The notes under the pieces were generated by a model that had not been told where the DNA came from, made no database searches, and saw only the letters and a list, made by a program, of their open reading frames with translations. Below, piece by piece: positions 30,059 through 38,335 of a stretch of 64,000 nucleotides of DNA. The translations under genes were made by a program, and so were the position numbers. Every line of letters starts with the position of its first letter. Position 1 is the first letter of the stretch. The DNA comes from Streptomyces decoyicus (GTDB taxonomy: Bacteria > Actinomycetota > Actinomycetes > Streptomycetales > Streptomycetaceae), in NCBI RefSeq assembly GCF_019880305.1, contig NZ_CP082301.1:1302001-1366000 (forward strand), given 5' to 3'.

Positions 30059-30492
30059 GGGTCTCCTCGCAGGGCAGGATGAGGATACGGGTTGGGGTGG
30101 GGGGAGACAGGTTACGGGTGTCGATGTCCCGGGCGGCAGCCACCTTCGACAGGCACGGCCACGCCGCCGGCACCGGGCCCGGTGAGAATCAATTCGGCCG
30201 CCGCACTGCTCCCCTCCGGACAGTGGCACATCGCCCACGCGGCCCGCACGGCCCACCACAAGGGATTAACGGGCCAAACATGACAAAGAGTTGAATACCT
30301 TTTGGCCATTGGTCGTCATGTGTTGCCTGTGCGTGCACAAGCGGTAATGTTCACGGCCGGTCGGGCATGTGGCGCAAACTTTTCGCTCTCATTTGTGGGC
30401 GGACTTCGCGAGCATCACATTCCCCCCGTCGTCGGCGGTCGGCAACAACACCACCTCGGTCACCGCTCAGGAGAAGTCGTAAGGAGGCCTGG
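30059..30492. other. Intergenic region upstream of the conservon
   Basis: About 430 bases between the divergent binding-protein and cvnA genes with no supported gene. A GGCCAAA (30272-30278) and TTTGGCC (30301-30307) inverted pair with a 22-base spacer, and one candidate promoter, are the only structures noticed. Confidence 0.45.
30323..30350 (+). promoter_or_regulatory. Candidate promoter for the cvn operon
   Basis: TTGCCT (30323-30328) and TAATGT (30345-30350) with a 16-base spacer resemble a vegetative -35/-10 pair, about 140 bases upstream of the cvnA start. The match is approximate. Confidence 0.3.
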
Positions 30493-33123
30493 GTGTCTGT
30501 GGACGCAGTGGACCCGCCACACGAACCGGACCCGTCCAGGCGTCCACCGTCGAAGCCGCGGTTCCGTGAGCAGGCGGGCGCCCTCCTGGACCGATGGCCG
30601 TTCCGGCGCAAGCTCAACGTTCTGGTGATCGCGCCCGTCGCCGTCGTCGGCGTGCTGCTGGCCATCGGCGTCAACACCCAGGTGGAGAAGGCCCGGGACG
30701 CCGGCCGGAGCGCGGAGCTGGTGCGCGACAGTGAGCAGGTCACGAGGCTGATCAACGACGTACAGGCCGAACACCGGCAGGCGCTCCTGCTGTCCGTGGA
30801 GCAGGAGTCGGCCCGGCCCGGCGCCGCCCTGCCGCCCACCACCGCCTACCGCCGGACCCAGCGGGACACCGATGAGCAGGTCACCGCCGTGCGTTCCGCG
30901 TTCGGGGCGGGGCTGCCGGAGGACGAGGCGCGGGCCCTCCAGTTCATCCGGGGCCTCACCGTGCTGCGCGACAAGGTCGAACGGGGCTCGGTTCCGGCCG
31001 CGAGCATCGATCCCGCGTACGCTGCCGCCGTCGGCTACCTGATCGACGGCATCGGCCTGGACCGCTTCGCCGGCACCACGTCGTCCTCGGTCACCCGTCT
31101 GCTCGACACGGTGCTGCGCGCCGACGCCGCCCACGCGGCCTACGAGAGCGGGGTGTTCTCCGCCCAGACCCGGGATGCCAACGCGCTCACCGAGTACACC
31201 CGTGCGGTCGGCGCCCACAAGCTCTACGAGGAACAGGCCGCCCGTTTCGGCAGGATCGCCGACCCGGAACAGGTCCTGCGCCTCGGCGGGATCGCCCGGG
31301 AGGCCGAGGAGAACGGCATCGAGGCCCGGTTCGCGGAGCTCCAGATCGATCCGGGCTCCCTCCAGGGCCAGACCCCGCAGCAGCTGCGCAAGGCGATCGC
31401 CGCCGGAACCCGGCAGGCCGAGGCCCGCCTCGACATCACCAGGTCGCTGATCGAGCAGATCGCCACCCGGGCCGACGGTCTCTCCCGGAGCGCCCTGCAC
31501 AACGCGCTGGCGATGCTCGGCGTCGCCCTGCTCGGCTTCGCCTGCTGGCTGGCCTTCTCCGTCCTGGCCCGGCGCTCGGTCCTTCGTCCCCTGGCGGCCC
31601 TGACCGGCGCCGCCCAGCAGGTGGTCGACGTGGCCGGCGGGGAACTCGCCAAGATCGAGGACGACGAGTCGACGGAGCGCACTCCGCTGCGGCCGCGGCC
31701 GATCCCCGTCCCGGTCCACGACGAGATCGGCGACCTGGCCGAGGCGTTCAACCAGGTACAGGTCACCGCCGCGGCGCTGCTGGAGCGGCAGGTGGTCAGC
31801 CGCCGCAACGTCGCCGAGATGTTCGGCAACGTCGGACGCCGGGTCAGCAACCTCACCTCACGCCAGCTCATGCTGATCGACGCCGTGGAGCGCGAGGAGA
31901 CCGACCCCGACGTCCTGGAGCGGATGTACCGCATCGACCACATCGCCGTACGCCTCCAGCGCAACGCCGACAGCCTGCTGCTGCTCGCCGGCATTCGCGA
32001 CCCCGAAGTGCACGCCCGGCCGACCACCCTGGTCAACGTCATTCGGGCAGGGCTCGGCCAGATCGAGGGATACCAGCGGGTCTCCCTGCGGTCCGAGACA
32101 GAGGTCACCGTCGCGCCCGACATCGTCGACGATGTGACGCTGATGCTCGCCGAACTGCTGGAGAACGCGGTCTCGTTCTCCCCGTCCGCCACACCCGTCG
32201 AGGTGGTCGTCCGTCCCGGCACCGACATCACCGCGGACGGTGGCGCCCTGATCGAGGTCATCGACCATGGCCTCGGCATGAGCGCGGAACGCCTCGACGA
32301 GGAGAACGCCAGGCTGGTCCGCCGGGAACGGCTCGACCTCGTACCGACCAAGGTCCTCGGCCTGTTCGTGGTCGGCAACCTCGCCCGGCGCTCGGGCATA
32401 CGGGTCACCCTGAGCCGTACGCCGGGCGGCGGGGTCACCGGCACCGTCTGGCTGCCCTCCACGCTGCTGCTGGCCGTGCATCCCGCCGCCACAGCGGTCC
32501 CCGCCTCTGCCCCGGCCCGGGGCGCGGACGTGGACACGGACGTGAAGAGGGACGTGGATGCGTACGTGGGCCCGGACGTGGCCGAGACCGAGGCTGAGGC
32601 CGCGTCCACAACCGAATCCGGGTCCGGGACGGAGCCCAAGTCCGAGTCCGAGACAGAGTCCGCACCAGAGCAACCGGCGACGCCCGAGCAGGAGCCCCGC
32701 GCTCCCGAGCCCGGGGCCACGCCCGCCTCCGCCGCTCCCCTGCCGGTGCGGGCCCCCGCCGCCACGCTCCCACGGCGGCCGGCGGCCGCGTCTCCGCAAG
32801 GCGAGCTCCCCCGGCGCCTCCCGCAGCGCACGGACGCGGACCGGGCAGCTCCCGTGCCCGAGCCGCGCCCGGCACAGTCCGGCCGGCCGCTGCGACGGCG
32901 GGTACGGGGTGCGACGCTCGACATGACCACCCCAACGGCCGACCGTGGGGTCCAGTCCGTGCGCCGGCCTGCCGACGCCGACGCGGTCCGTACGGAGCTC
33001 GACGAATTCGAGGCCGCCGTACGCAGGGCAGAGCAAGAAAGTGCCGCTGCCCCGAGGGACCCAGCGCCCTCACCACACCAGCACCCCCGGAAGGAGTCGG
33101 GCAGTGACGACGCCGACAGGTAA
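30493..33123 (+). CDS. cvnA: Conservon sensor-kinase-like protein CvnA
   Basis: An 876-residue histidine-kinase-like membrane protein, the first member of a Streptomyces conservon. It has one N-terminal membrane segment (LNVLVIAPVAVVGVLLAIG), a nitrate/nitrite-sensor-like extracellular region (about 75-330) and a second membrane segment (ALAMLGVALLGFACWLAFSVL). A HAMP-like linker and an HATPase_c domain follow (about 535-660; LAELLENAVSFSPS and IDHGLGM). A long disordered Pro/Glu/Ala-rich tail closes it. No clear HisKA box is seen, which is usual for CvnA. The GTG at 30493 follows AAGGAGG by 6 bases. Confidence 0.93.
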   Translation: MSVDAVDPPHEPDPSRRPPSKPRFREQAGALLDRWPFRRKLNVLVIAPVAVVGVLLAIGVNTQVEKARDAGRSAELVRDSEQVTRLINDVQAEHRQALLLSVEQESARPGAALPPTTAYRRTQRDTDEQVTAVRSAFGAGLPEDEARALQFIRGLTVLRDKVERGSVPAASIDPAYAAAVGYLIDGIGLDRFAGTTSSSVTRLLDTVLRADAAHAAYESGVFSAQTRDANALTEYTRAVGAHKLYEEQAARFGRIADPEQVLRLGGIAREAEENGIEARFAELQIDPGSLQGQTPQQLRKAIAAGTRQAEARLDITRSLIEQIATRADGLSRSALHNALAMLGVALLGFACWLAFSVLARRSVLRPLAALTGAAQQVVDVAGGELAKIEDDESTERTPLRPRPIPVPVHDEIGDLAEAFNQVQVTAAALLERQVVSRRNVAEMFGNVGRRVSNLTSRQLMLIDAVEREETDPDVLERMYRIDHIAVRLQRNADSLLLLAGIRDPEVHARPTTLVNVIRAGLGQIEGYQRVSLRSETEVTVAPDIVDDVTLMLAELLENAVSFSPSATPVEVVVRPGTDITADGGALIEVIDHGLGMSAERLDEENARLVRRERLDLVPTKVLGLFVVGNLARRSGIRVTLSRTPGGGVTGTVWLPSTLLLAVHPAATAVPASAPARGADVDTDVKRDVDAYVGPDVAETEAEAASTTESGSGTEPKSESETESAPEQPATPEQEPRAPEPGATPASAAPLPVRAPAATLPRRPAAASPQGELPRRLPQRTDADRAAPVPEPRPAQSGRPLRRRVRGATLDMTTPTADRGVQSVRRPADADAVRTELDEFEAAVRRAEQESAAAPRDPAPSPHQHPRKESGSDDADR

Positions 33124-33580
33124 GAGCAGTTCCGAGCGGGAGGAGCCCACCGATCTGACAGCCGCCGCGGCCGACTTCACCTGGCTGCTCGACCGGTTCG
33201 CCACCCAGACCGCCGGTGTCGTCGACGCCATCGCGGTGTCCTCCGACGGCCTGCTGATCGCGGTCTCCCAACTGCGCGAGCAGGCCGACTCCGAGCGGCT
33301 CGCGGCGATCGTGTCGGGCATCACGAGCCTGGCCGCCGGTGCGTCCGGCAACTACGGACTCGGCGGTCTCAACAAGGTCATCATCGATCTGGAGGGCGGC
33401 CATGTGCTGGTGTCCTCCATCGGCTGCGGCGCCGTCCTCGGCGTGGTGACCTCGAAGGAGGCGAAGCTCGGCAACATCGCCTACGAGATGACCCTCTTCG
33501 CCAACCGGGCCGGGAGCGCGCTCACCCCCCAACTGGTGCTGGAGCTGAAGAAGAGCGCAGGCGCCGCACCGGCGCGCTGA
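33104..33580 (+). CDS. cvnB: Conservon roadblock/LC7 protein CvnB
   Basis: A 158-residue roadblock/LC7-domain protein, the second conservon member. The family acts with the CvnD small GTPase as a regulator (the MglA/MglB pair is the known parallel). The core DFTWLLDRFATQTAGVVDAIAVSSDGLLIAVS to GCGAVLGVVTSKEAKLGNIAYEM is complete. The GTG start overlaps the end of cvnA by 20 bases and follows AAGGAG. A short imperfect 16-base direct repeat lies just after the stop (33584-33618). Confidence 0.94.
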   Translation: MTTPTGKSSSEREEPTDLTAAAADFTWLLDRFATQTAGVVDAIAVSSDGLLIAVSQLREQADSERLAAIVSGITSLAAGASGNYGLGGLNKVIIDLEGGHVLVSSIGCGAVLGVVTSKEAKLGNIAYEMTLFANRAGSALTPQLVLELKKSAGAAPAR

Positions 33581-33647
33581 CCCGTCCCACACTGCGGAGT
33601 CGGTCCCACACCGCGGAGGCAGGGCAGGCGCTGAGAAGAGGAGCAAG

Positions 33648-34166
33648 ATGGCCGCCGGTGAACCAGGACCGGACGAGGGCGGGGGTCCCCCCTGCTCATG
33701 GGCGTCCCCCCGCTCGAGCGAAGCCGAGAGTGGGGGAGGAGCCGAGAGCTTGGGGGAGGGCAGCGCCCCGGATCCGACGGAACCCGTCGGCCGCGCTCCC
33801 GCGATCCGGCCTTTCCTGCTGACCGCCGGCCGGGTGGCGGGGGGCGGCGCCGGCCCCCCGCTCCCGGTCGAGGCCCAGGTCGTGGCGACCTCGTCCGGGC
33901 TCTCCGCCCTGGGCTCGCTCGCCTTCGAACAACACGACATCGTCGCCGCCTGCCGACGGCCGCAGTCGGTGGCGGAACTGGCTGCCCGGCTGCGCCTGCA
34001 CCTCAACGTCGTCCGGGTGCTGGCGGAGGACCTGTGCACCGCCGGACATCTGGCGGTGCACGTCCCGGACGCCGGCACAGCCCAGGACATCTCCGTACTG
34101 CGAAGGGTTATCGATGGCCTCCGTACCGTCCCCGACTCACGGGAGGCACTCCGTGACAGCGGTTGA
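33648..34166 (+). CDS. cvnC: Conservon DUF742 protein CvnC, with an insertion
   Basis: A 172-residue DUF742 protein; the core is AIRPFLLTAGRVAGGG to HLNVVRVLAEDLCTAGHLAVHVPD and DISVLRRVIDGLRTV, the usual conservon third gene. The N terminus carries an unusual run of about 28 residues (residues 11-38, GGPPCSWASPRSSEAES and following). It is encoded by a G/C-tract-rich sequence at 33679-33761 that looks like a dispersed Streptomyces intergenic repeat and keeps the frame open. The ATG follows GAGGAG. Its end overlaps cvnD. Confidence 0.9.
   Translation: MAAGEPGPDEGGGPPCSWASPRSSEAESGGGAESLGEGSAPDPTEPVGRAPAIRPFLLTAGRVAGGGAGPPLPVEAQVVATSSGLSALGSLAFEQHDIVAACRRPQSVAELAARLRLHLNVVRVLAEDLCTAGHLAVHVPDAGTAQDISVLRRVIDGLRTVPDSREALRDSG
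33679..33761 (+). repeat. Repeat-like element inserted in cvnC
   Basis: About 83 bases with runs GGGGGTCCCCCC, GTCCCCCCGCTCGAGCGAAG, and two TGGGGGAGG units separated by CCGAGAGC. The composition and partial dyads resemble a small dispersed repeat that I associate with Streptomyces intergenic regions. Here it lies inside a coding sequence and adds a multiple of three. That other copies exist is from memory, not from a search. Confidence 0.55.
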
Positions 34167-34728
34167 ACAGCCGCCGGTACCGGTCAAGTTGGTCATCGCC
34201 GGCGGCTTCGGCGTCGGCAAGACCACGGCCGTAGGGGCGATCTCCGAGATCCGGCCACTGACCACGGAAGCCGCCATCACCGAGGTCGCGGCAGGCGTGG
34301 ACGATCTCTCGCACACCCCCGCCAAGACCACCACCACGGTCGCCATGGACTTCGGCTGCCTCACCATCGACCCGACGCTGAAGCTCTATCTGTTCGGGAC
34401 GCCGGGGCAGGACCGGTTCGGGTTCATGTGGGACGACGTGGTCGAGGGCGCTCTCGGCGGCCTGGTGATCGTGGACACCCGCCGCCTGGACGACTGCTAC
34501 GCCGCGGTGGACTACTTCGAGCACAAGGACATCCCGTTCGCCGTCGCCGTCAACGCGTTCGACGGTGCGGTCCACCACAACCTCGACGAGGTGCGGTGGG
34601 CGCTGGACGTCTCCGCACACGTACCGCTGATCGTCTTCGACGCACGCCACACGGGCTCGGTCCGGGACGCCCTGCTGGTCGTCCTCGAAGTCGCCCTGTC
34701 CCGCGCGGAAAGCTCCGCACGGAGCTGA
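34153..34728 (+). CDS. cvnD: Conservon small GTPase-like protein CvnD
   Basis: A 191-residue ATP/GTP-binding protein of the conservon type. The P-loop is GGFGVGKTT near the N terminus, the switch region holds TTTTVAMDFG and LYLFGTPGQDRF (DxxG replaced by GTPGQ), and VNAFDG stands for the NKxD base-recognition element. It works with CvnB in a G-protein-like switch. The GTG at 34153 is preferred because GGGAGG stands 8 bases ahead; an ATG at 34114 would add 13 residues. No cytochrome P450 gene follows, unlike in some conservons. Confidence 0.92.
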   Translation: MTAVEQPPVPVKLVIAGGFGVGKTTAVGAISEIRPLTTEAAITEVAAGVDDLSHTPAKTTTTVAMDFGCLTIDPTLKLYLFGTPGQDRFGFMWDDVVEGALGGLVIVDTRRLDDCYAAVDYFEHKDIPFAVAVNAFDGAVHHNLDEVRWALDVSAHVPLIVFDARHTGSVRDALLVVLEVALSRAESSARS

Positions 34729-34855
34729 CTCCCCGGCCCCCTTCCGGTACCTGCACTTCCCCTGGCGAGGTCCACGCCGTACCGCCGTACGGCCGTGGGC
34801 GGCGGGAGGGTATCCGATGACGGCTGCCCGCTCCCCCCTTTTGAGCATCATCGCT

Positions 34856-34883
34856 GAATCGATTCGTTTGCCCAGTGCAAACG
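34856..34883. promoter_or_regulatory. Candidate operator upstream of DUF4142 gene
   Basis: CGTTTGC-N5-GCAAACG (34865-34883) has perfect 7-bp arms and is preceded directly by the palindrome GAATCGATTC (34856-34865). It stands about 70 bases upstream of the DUF4142 start. The core TTTGC-N5-GCAAA recurs upstream of the nearby MarR gene. Confidence 0.5.
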
Positions 34884-34953
34884 TTAGCGTGACCCGTGCC
34901 CCAGCAGTCTCGGGTGCCGCAGTGTCCGCGCAGCGTCACGCACTCCAGGAGGC

Positions 34954-35628
34954 ATGATGAAATCTCACGCACGGAATTCCCAGGCACCATCCAGTCGTGG
35001 CCGGCTGATAGCTGCTGTGGTCGCTCTTGTCGCGGTCGTCGCCACCGTGTCCGTGTGGCTCTCGCAGAGAAACAGCTCGGCCGGCGAGGCGGTCTCCGCC
35101 CATCTCCCGTCAGCGGAGGCCGGACCGGCAGCACCGCAGACGTCCAACACGGGCGCAGTCACCGCGTTGGACAAGACCTTCCTCACCAAGGTCCGGCAGG
35201 CCGGACTGTGGGAGATGCCGGCGGGCCGGCTCGCCCAGACACACGCATCGAACGAAGCGATCAAACGGGCCGGCATGCATCTGCTCGACGGACACAGCAA
35301 ACTCGATCAACTGGTCCGTGAGGACTCCGAGGCGCTGAACGTCCCCATCCCCGATGAGGCAACCGCCGAACAGCAGGGCTGGGTGAACCAGTTGAAGAAG
35401 GCCCGGGGCCGCGCCTTCGACCAGCTTTTCGTGGACCTGCTCCGTGCGTCCCACGGCAAGGTGTTCATCACCATCGGCGAAGTCCGCGCCTCCACCAAGA
35501 ACACCCTGGTCAGGCGACTGGCAACGCAAACCAACAACACCGTCCAGGACCACATGGACGTCCTGGAGGACACCGGCCTCGTCACGGACGCCACCCTCGA
35601 CGACGTCGCCTCCGCCATTCCCGAATAA
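34954..35628 (+). CDS. DUF4142 family exported protein
   Basis: A 224-residue protein with an N-terminal membrane or signal segment (LIAAVVALVAVVATVSVWLS, residues 18-37) and an exported all-helical DUF4142 domain (ferritin-like four-helix pattern), from TALDKTFLTKVRQAGLWEMPAGRLAQTHASNEAIKRAG to HMDVLEDTGLV. The family is linked to envelope stress in some bacteria, but its function is unknown. AGGAGG precedes two adjacent ATGs (34954, 34957); the second has the better spacing. It is probably regulated through the dyad at 34865-34883. Confidence 0.85.
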   Translation: MMKSHARNSQAPSSRGRLIAAVVALVAVVATVSVWLSQRNSSAGEAVSAHLPSAEAGPAAPQTSNTGAVTALDKTFLTKVRQAGLWEMPAGRLAQTHASNEAIKRAGMHLLDGHSKLDQLVREDSEALNVPIPDEATAEQQGWVNQLKKARGRAFDQLFVDLLRASHGKVFITIGEVRASTKNTLVRRLATQTNNTVQDHMDVLEDTGLVTDATLDDVASAIPE

Positions 35629-35739
35629 CGGTCCGCCCCACCTGCTCGACGAGGCATCCATCTCGGCGACGAACGGCTCAAGGACACAGTCGGCAGGGCC
35701 CGCTGCGTCCGCCCCCTCACATTTCCCCCTCCCCGCGCT

Positions 35740-35756
35740 CTTTGCTCTGCGCAAAG
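35740..35756. promoter_or_regulatory. Candidate MarR operator, second copy
   Basis: CTTTGC-N5-GCAAAG, perfect 6-bp arms, about 31 bases upstream of the MarR start. The TTTGC-N5-GCAAA core equals that upstream of the DUF4142 gene, which points to one regulator binding both, most simply the MarR protein itself. Confidence 0.5.
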
Positions 35757-35787
35757 CTTGTCAAGCGTGCGCCCGACCGAGGTAGAA

Positions 35788-36315
35788 ATGAGCATGATCG
35801 AGCGCGAGGGGAGAGCGTCGGACATGGGCGATGTCGATGCGGTGACCCGGGCGGTGCTGACGGCCTCCCGAGTGCTGGTCAGCGTGTCCGCACGCTCACT
35901 GGCCGCAGCCGAGGACAAGGCCACGCTGCCCCAGTTCCGCCTGCTGGTCGTACTGTCCGTGCACGGCGCCACCAACCTGTCCGCGCTGGCCGAACTCCTC
36001 GGGGTCAACCCCTCCACCGCGATGCGCATGATCGACCGGCTGATCGGCGCCGGCTTCGCGAACCGGCAGGCCAACCCGGGCAACCGGCGCGAAACCCTGA
36101 TCCAGCTGACGGAGGACGGACGCCGCATCGTCGAAGAGGTCACGGCCCGTCGCCGGAAGGAGGTCGCGGCGATCGTCGCCCGCATGGACCCCGCACAGGG
36201 CGCGGCGCTGGTGGATGCCCTCACCGCATTCACCGAGGCGGCCGGCGAACCGGCCGTACCGTCGACCGGTCACCATGCGTACCCATTGGGCTGGACCGAA
36301 CCACCAGCCCTCTGA
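35788..36315 (+). CDS. MarR family transcriptional regulator
   Basis: A 175-residue winged-helix regulator of the MarR family. The recognition region is NLSALAELLGVNPSTAMRMIDRLIGAGFANRQANPGNRRETLIQLTEDGRRI, with the wing Arg/Asn residues in place, flanked by the N- and C-terminal dimerisation helices. MarR proteins bind short inverted repeats and often regulate themselves and a neighbour. The ATG at 35788 follows GAGG by about 6 bases; an ATG at 35824 would remove a 12-residue tail. The DUF4142 gene upstream is a candidate target. Confidence 0.9.
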   Translation: MSMIEREGRASDMGDVDAVTRAVLTASRVLVSVSARSLAAAEDKATLPQFRLLVVLSVHGATNLSALAELLGVNPSTAMRMIDRLIGAGFANRQANPGNRRETLIQLTEDGRRIVEEVTARRRKEVAAIVARMDPAQGAALVDALTAFTEAAGEPAVPSTGHHAYPLGWTEPPAL

Positions 36316-36371
36316 CCAGCGGGAATTCGGAGCGGCGTGCCGCTGTCTGCCCCTCCCCATGATGCCCCTGG

Positions 36372-36398
36372 TGGGCTCGTTCACGGCGAACGAGCCCA
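36372..36398. terminator. Bidirectional hairpin terminator
   Basis: An 11-bp stem (36372-36382 with 36388-36398) and an ACGGC loop between the convergent MarR and alpha/beta hydrolase genes. Confidence 0.7.
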
Positions 36399-36422
36399 AG
36401 CCGAGCCTGCCGGAGTGGAGCG

Positions 36423-37277
36423 TCAGCGCGCCGCGAGGTTCGCGAGCAACTCGGCGGCGGGCTTCGGGTGGACGAGCCAGCGCAGGTGGCTCCCTTCGAG
36501 GGTCCGCACCTCAAAGGGGTTGTCGGGTGTGAGCGCGTCGGCTTCGCGGATCATCCGGTCCTGCATGGCGAGCGGAATGCTGGCATCGTCGGCCAGGCGT
36601 ACATAGCTCTTGGGAATCCGCCCCCAGGTCGCGGCCTGGGCCCGGTCGGCAGACGTACCGACATCGAGGTTCTCGTCGGGCTGGAAGGTGTTCAGGAACG
36701 TACGGAACTCATCATCGGTGAGGTCGGCGGCGAAGGCTTGCCGGAACGCGGCGAGCACCGCCGGGTCAGCGGTCCGGAAGTTGGTCCGGAGCACGCCGAG
36801 TTCGGCCGGGTTCCCGGCGACCGCCGGAGCGAAGGCACCCGGGTCGACGTCCGCCATCTCCGGCTCGGCGTAATAGTCGCCGACGTCCAGGTCGACCGGG
36901 CACCAGGCGGAGACGTAAGCGAGCCGGTCGACCAGCTCGGGCCGGGTGTTGCCGACCGCGGTGATCGTGCTGCCACCCCTGCTGTGGGCGACGAGGATGA
37001 CCGGCCCGTTCCGCTTCGCCCGTTCGAGGACTTCGATCACATGGGCAACATTGTCGGCGAGCGTGACTCCCTTGATGCTCCCCGGTTCCGCGGCGAGCGC
37101 GTGGAGATCCTGAGGCGCCTGGTATGCCGCGGGGAAGGACGCCGCGAACCCGTGGCCCGGAAGGTCGACCGCAACCGAGCGGTGCCCGAGGAGGGCGAGC
37201 TCGGCCTGGAGCGGCGCAAACGAGAACGAATTCGCGAAGGCCCCGTGAACAAGAACAAATGTCGGCAGATTCTGCAT
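36423..37277 (-). CDS. Alpha/beta hydrolase
   Basis: A 284-residue alpha/beta-hydrolase-fold enzyme. The oxyanion element is LVHGAFANSFSF, the nucleophile elbow is AHSRGGS (Ser near residue 99), and the catalytic His is in LEGSHLRWLVHP near the C terminus. It has no signal peptide, so it is probably cytoplasmic. Family neighbours are salicylate esterase- or lactone hydrolase-like, and the substrate is unknown. The ATG at 37277 starts the first strand directly and follows GGAGG-type sequence. Confidence 0.9.
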   Translation of the reverse strand: MQNLPTFVLVHGAFANSFSFAPLQAELALLGHRSVAVDLPGHGFAASFPAAYQAPQDLHALAAEPGSIKGVTLADNVAHVIEVLERAKRNGPVILVAHSRGGSTITAVGNTRPELVDRLAYVSAWCPVDLDVGDYYAEPEMADVDPGAFAPAVAGNPAELGVLRTNFRTADPAVLAAFRQAFAADLTDDEFRTFLNTFQPDENLDVGTSADRAQAATWGRIPKSYVRLADDASIPLAMQDRMIREADALTPDNPFEVRTLEGSHLRWLVHPKPAAELLANLAAR

Positions 37278-37419
37278 ACCTCAGCCTCCACCAGAACGAT
37301 CTCAGGAGCAAGATCAAGTCCTCTGGGGCCCGTCTTCAACAGCACCTGCGCACAGCCCTGCTGGAAGAATCCGTGTCCCTCGCCCCGGCCCGGGCCGGCC
37401 ACACCGCCGCCCTGACCAC

Positions 37420-37569
37420 ATGATCGCGGACAGCGCATACGGCTCTCACGGCTTCCGCCACCACTCCCTGCGGCGACGCGACACGGCCACCCGATACGAG
37501 AGGACCGCCACCTCCTACGAAGCAGCGGTCACACTCGCCGCACTCCTGCTCCGGGCAAGATCCGTTTGA
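37420..37569 (+). pseudogene. IS5-family transposase remnant (C-terminal pieces)
   Basis: A 49-codon open frame that reads ADSAYGSHGFRHHSLRRR and then directly TATRYERTATSYEAAVTLAA with the terminal LLRARSV. The first part matches the DDE-region segment (DKAYxSxGFRxxLRRRG) and the second the C-terminal end (GIATRYDKTATSYEAAVTLAS) of Streptomyces IS5-type transposases. The segment between, which includes the catalytic Glu region, is missing. It is therefore a dead relic with an internal deletion. No terminal inverted repeats were found. Confidence 0.75.
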
Positions 37570-37586
37570 AGACGGACTCCAGGGGG

Positions 37587-37616
37587 CTGCCGCCGTCGGG
37601 CCTGCGACGGCGGCAG
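37587..37616. terminator. Hairpin terminator
   Basis: A perfect 12-bp stem (37587-37598 with 37605-37616) and a 6-base loop, located 16 bases beyond the end of the minus-strand secreted protein gene (ends 37632) and just after the transposase relic. Confidence 0.75.
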
Positions 37617-37631
37617 TCCTCCCCGCGGGTT

Positions 37632-38225
37632 TCAGCCCTCGCGGGGGGAGAAACCGCCGTCGGCGTCCCCGCGGGCCGTGCAGTCCGTGTCGCGGTAACG
37701 GTCGACGAAGGTGCCGGTGAGGCCGGTGAACGCGTCGTACGCATGGTCCAGGGGCAGGTCCTTGCTCACCCTGAACCGCAGCTGCACGTGGACGGACTCA
37801 CGGGGCTTCAACGTCTTCGGGCCGGGGATGGTGCCGCCGGCGTTTCCGCCGGCCTGGCGCAGCGTCTTCCAGGCGCGCTGCGAGGCGTCCCAGTACTGCA
37901 GATCGCCGTACGGGCTCAGGTCGCGTTCGCCCTCGTTGTAGACATAACTGCCCAGCTTGCCGCTGAGTTCGAACGACTTCAGCTCCTTCGCCGAGACGTT
38001 GGTGAGCGTGGCGGTGTAGGTCGTCCAGTGAGTGCCCAGAGTGATCGACTTGGGTATGCCGAACGAGCGGCCCACTAAGTAGTTGTGGTACTGCCCGGTG
38101 TCGAGGTCGGAGCACTTCGGGATGTCCGCGGCAGCGGCCGCCTGGGAGGCGGGCGCGGCGGCCACCGCCACGGGGAGCAGGGCGGCCGTCGCGGCCAAGA
38201 CCGACAGGGCGCGGCGCAGTTTCAT
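37632..38225 (-). CDS. Secreted protein, soluble paralogue of the sortase substrate
   Basis: A 197-residue secreted protein. A Sec signal peptide (MKLRRALSVLAATAALLPVAVAAAPASQA) is followed by one beta-rich domain with two Cys (KCSDLDTG and DTDCTAR) that may pair. The central pattern (TTYTATLTNVSAKEL... LQYWDASQRAWKTL... RFRVSKDLPLDHAYDAF) is related to that of the next gene, which carries a sorting signal; this one has none and should be released. The start ATG at 38225 is set by the signal peptide. Function unknown. Confidence 0.8.
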   Translation of the reverse strand: MKLRRALSVLAATAALLPVAVAAAPASQAAAAADIPKCSDLDTGQYHNYLVGRSFGIPKSITLGTHWTTYTATLTNVSAKELKSFELSGKLGSYVYNEGERDLSPYGDLQYWDASQRAWKTLRQAGGNAGGTIPGPKTLKPRESVHVQLRFRVSKDLPLDHAYDAFTGLTGTFVDRYRDTDCTARGDADGGFSPREG

Positions 38226-38335
38226 GAAGATCTCTTTCCCGGTTCTTCGGACCCTTGGAGCCTTTGTTTCCCGTGTCATCGAGTTCTCAGGCCGTGGATC
38301 CTTGGGTTATCAGGTTCTTGGAGAAAGGGTGGGGC

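Noticed and set aside
31224..32930. A 568-residue minus-strand Ser/Thr/Arg-rich frame
   Set aside because: It is a shadow of cvnA; the low-complexity composition reflects the opposite strand's codons.
33584..33618. Imperfect 16-base direct repeat after cvnB
   Set aside because: Only two copies are present and nothing suggests a function, so it is not listed as a separate repeat.
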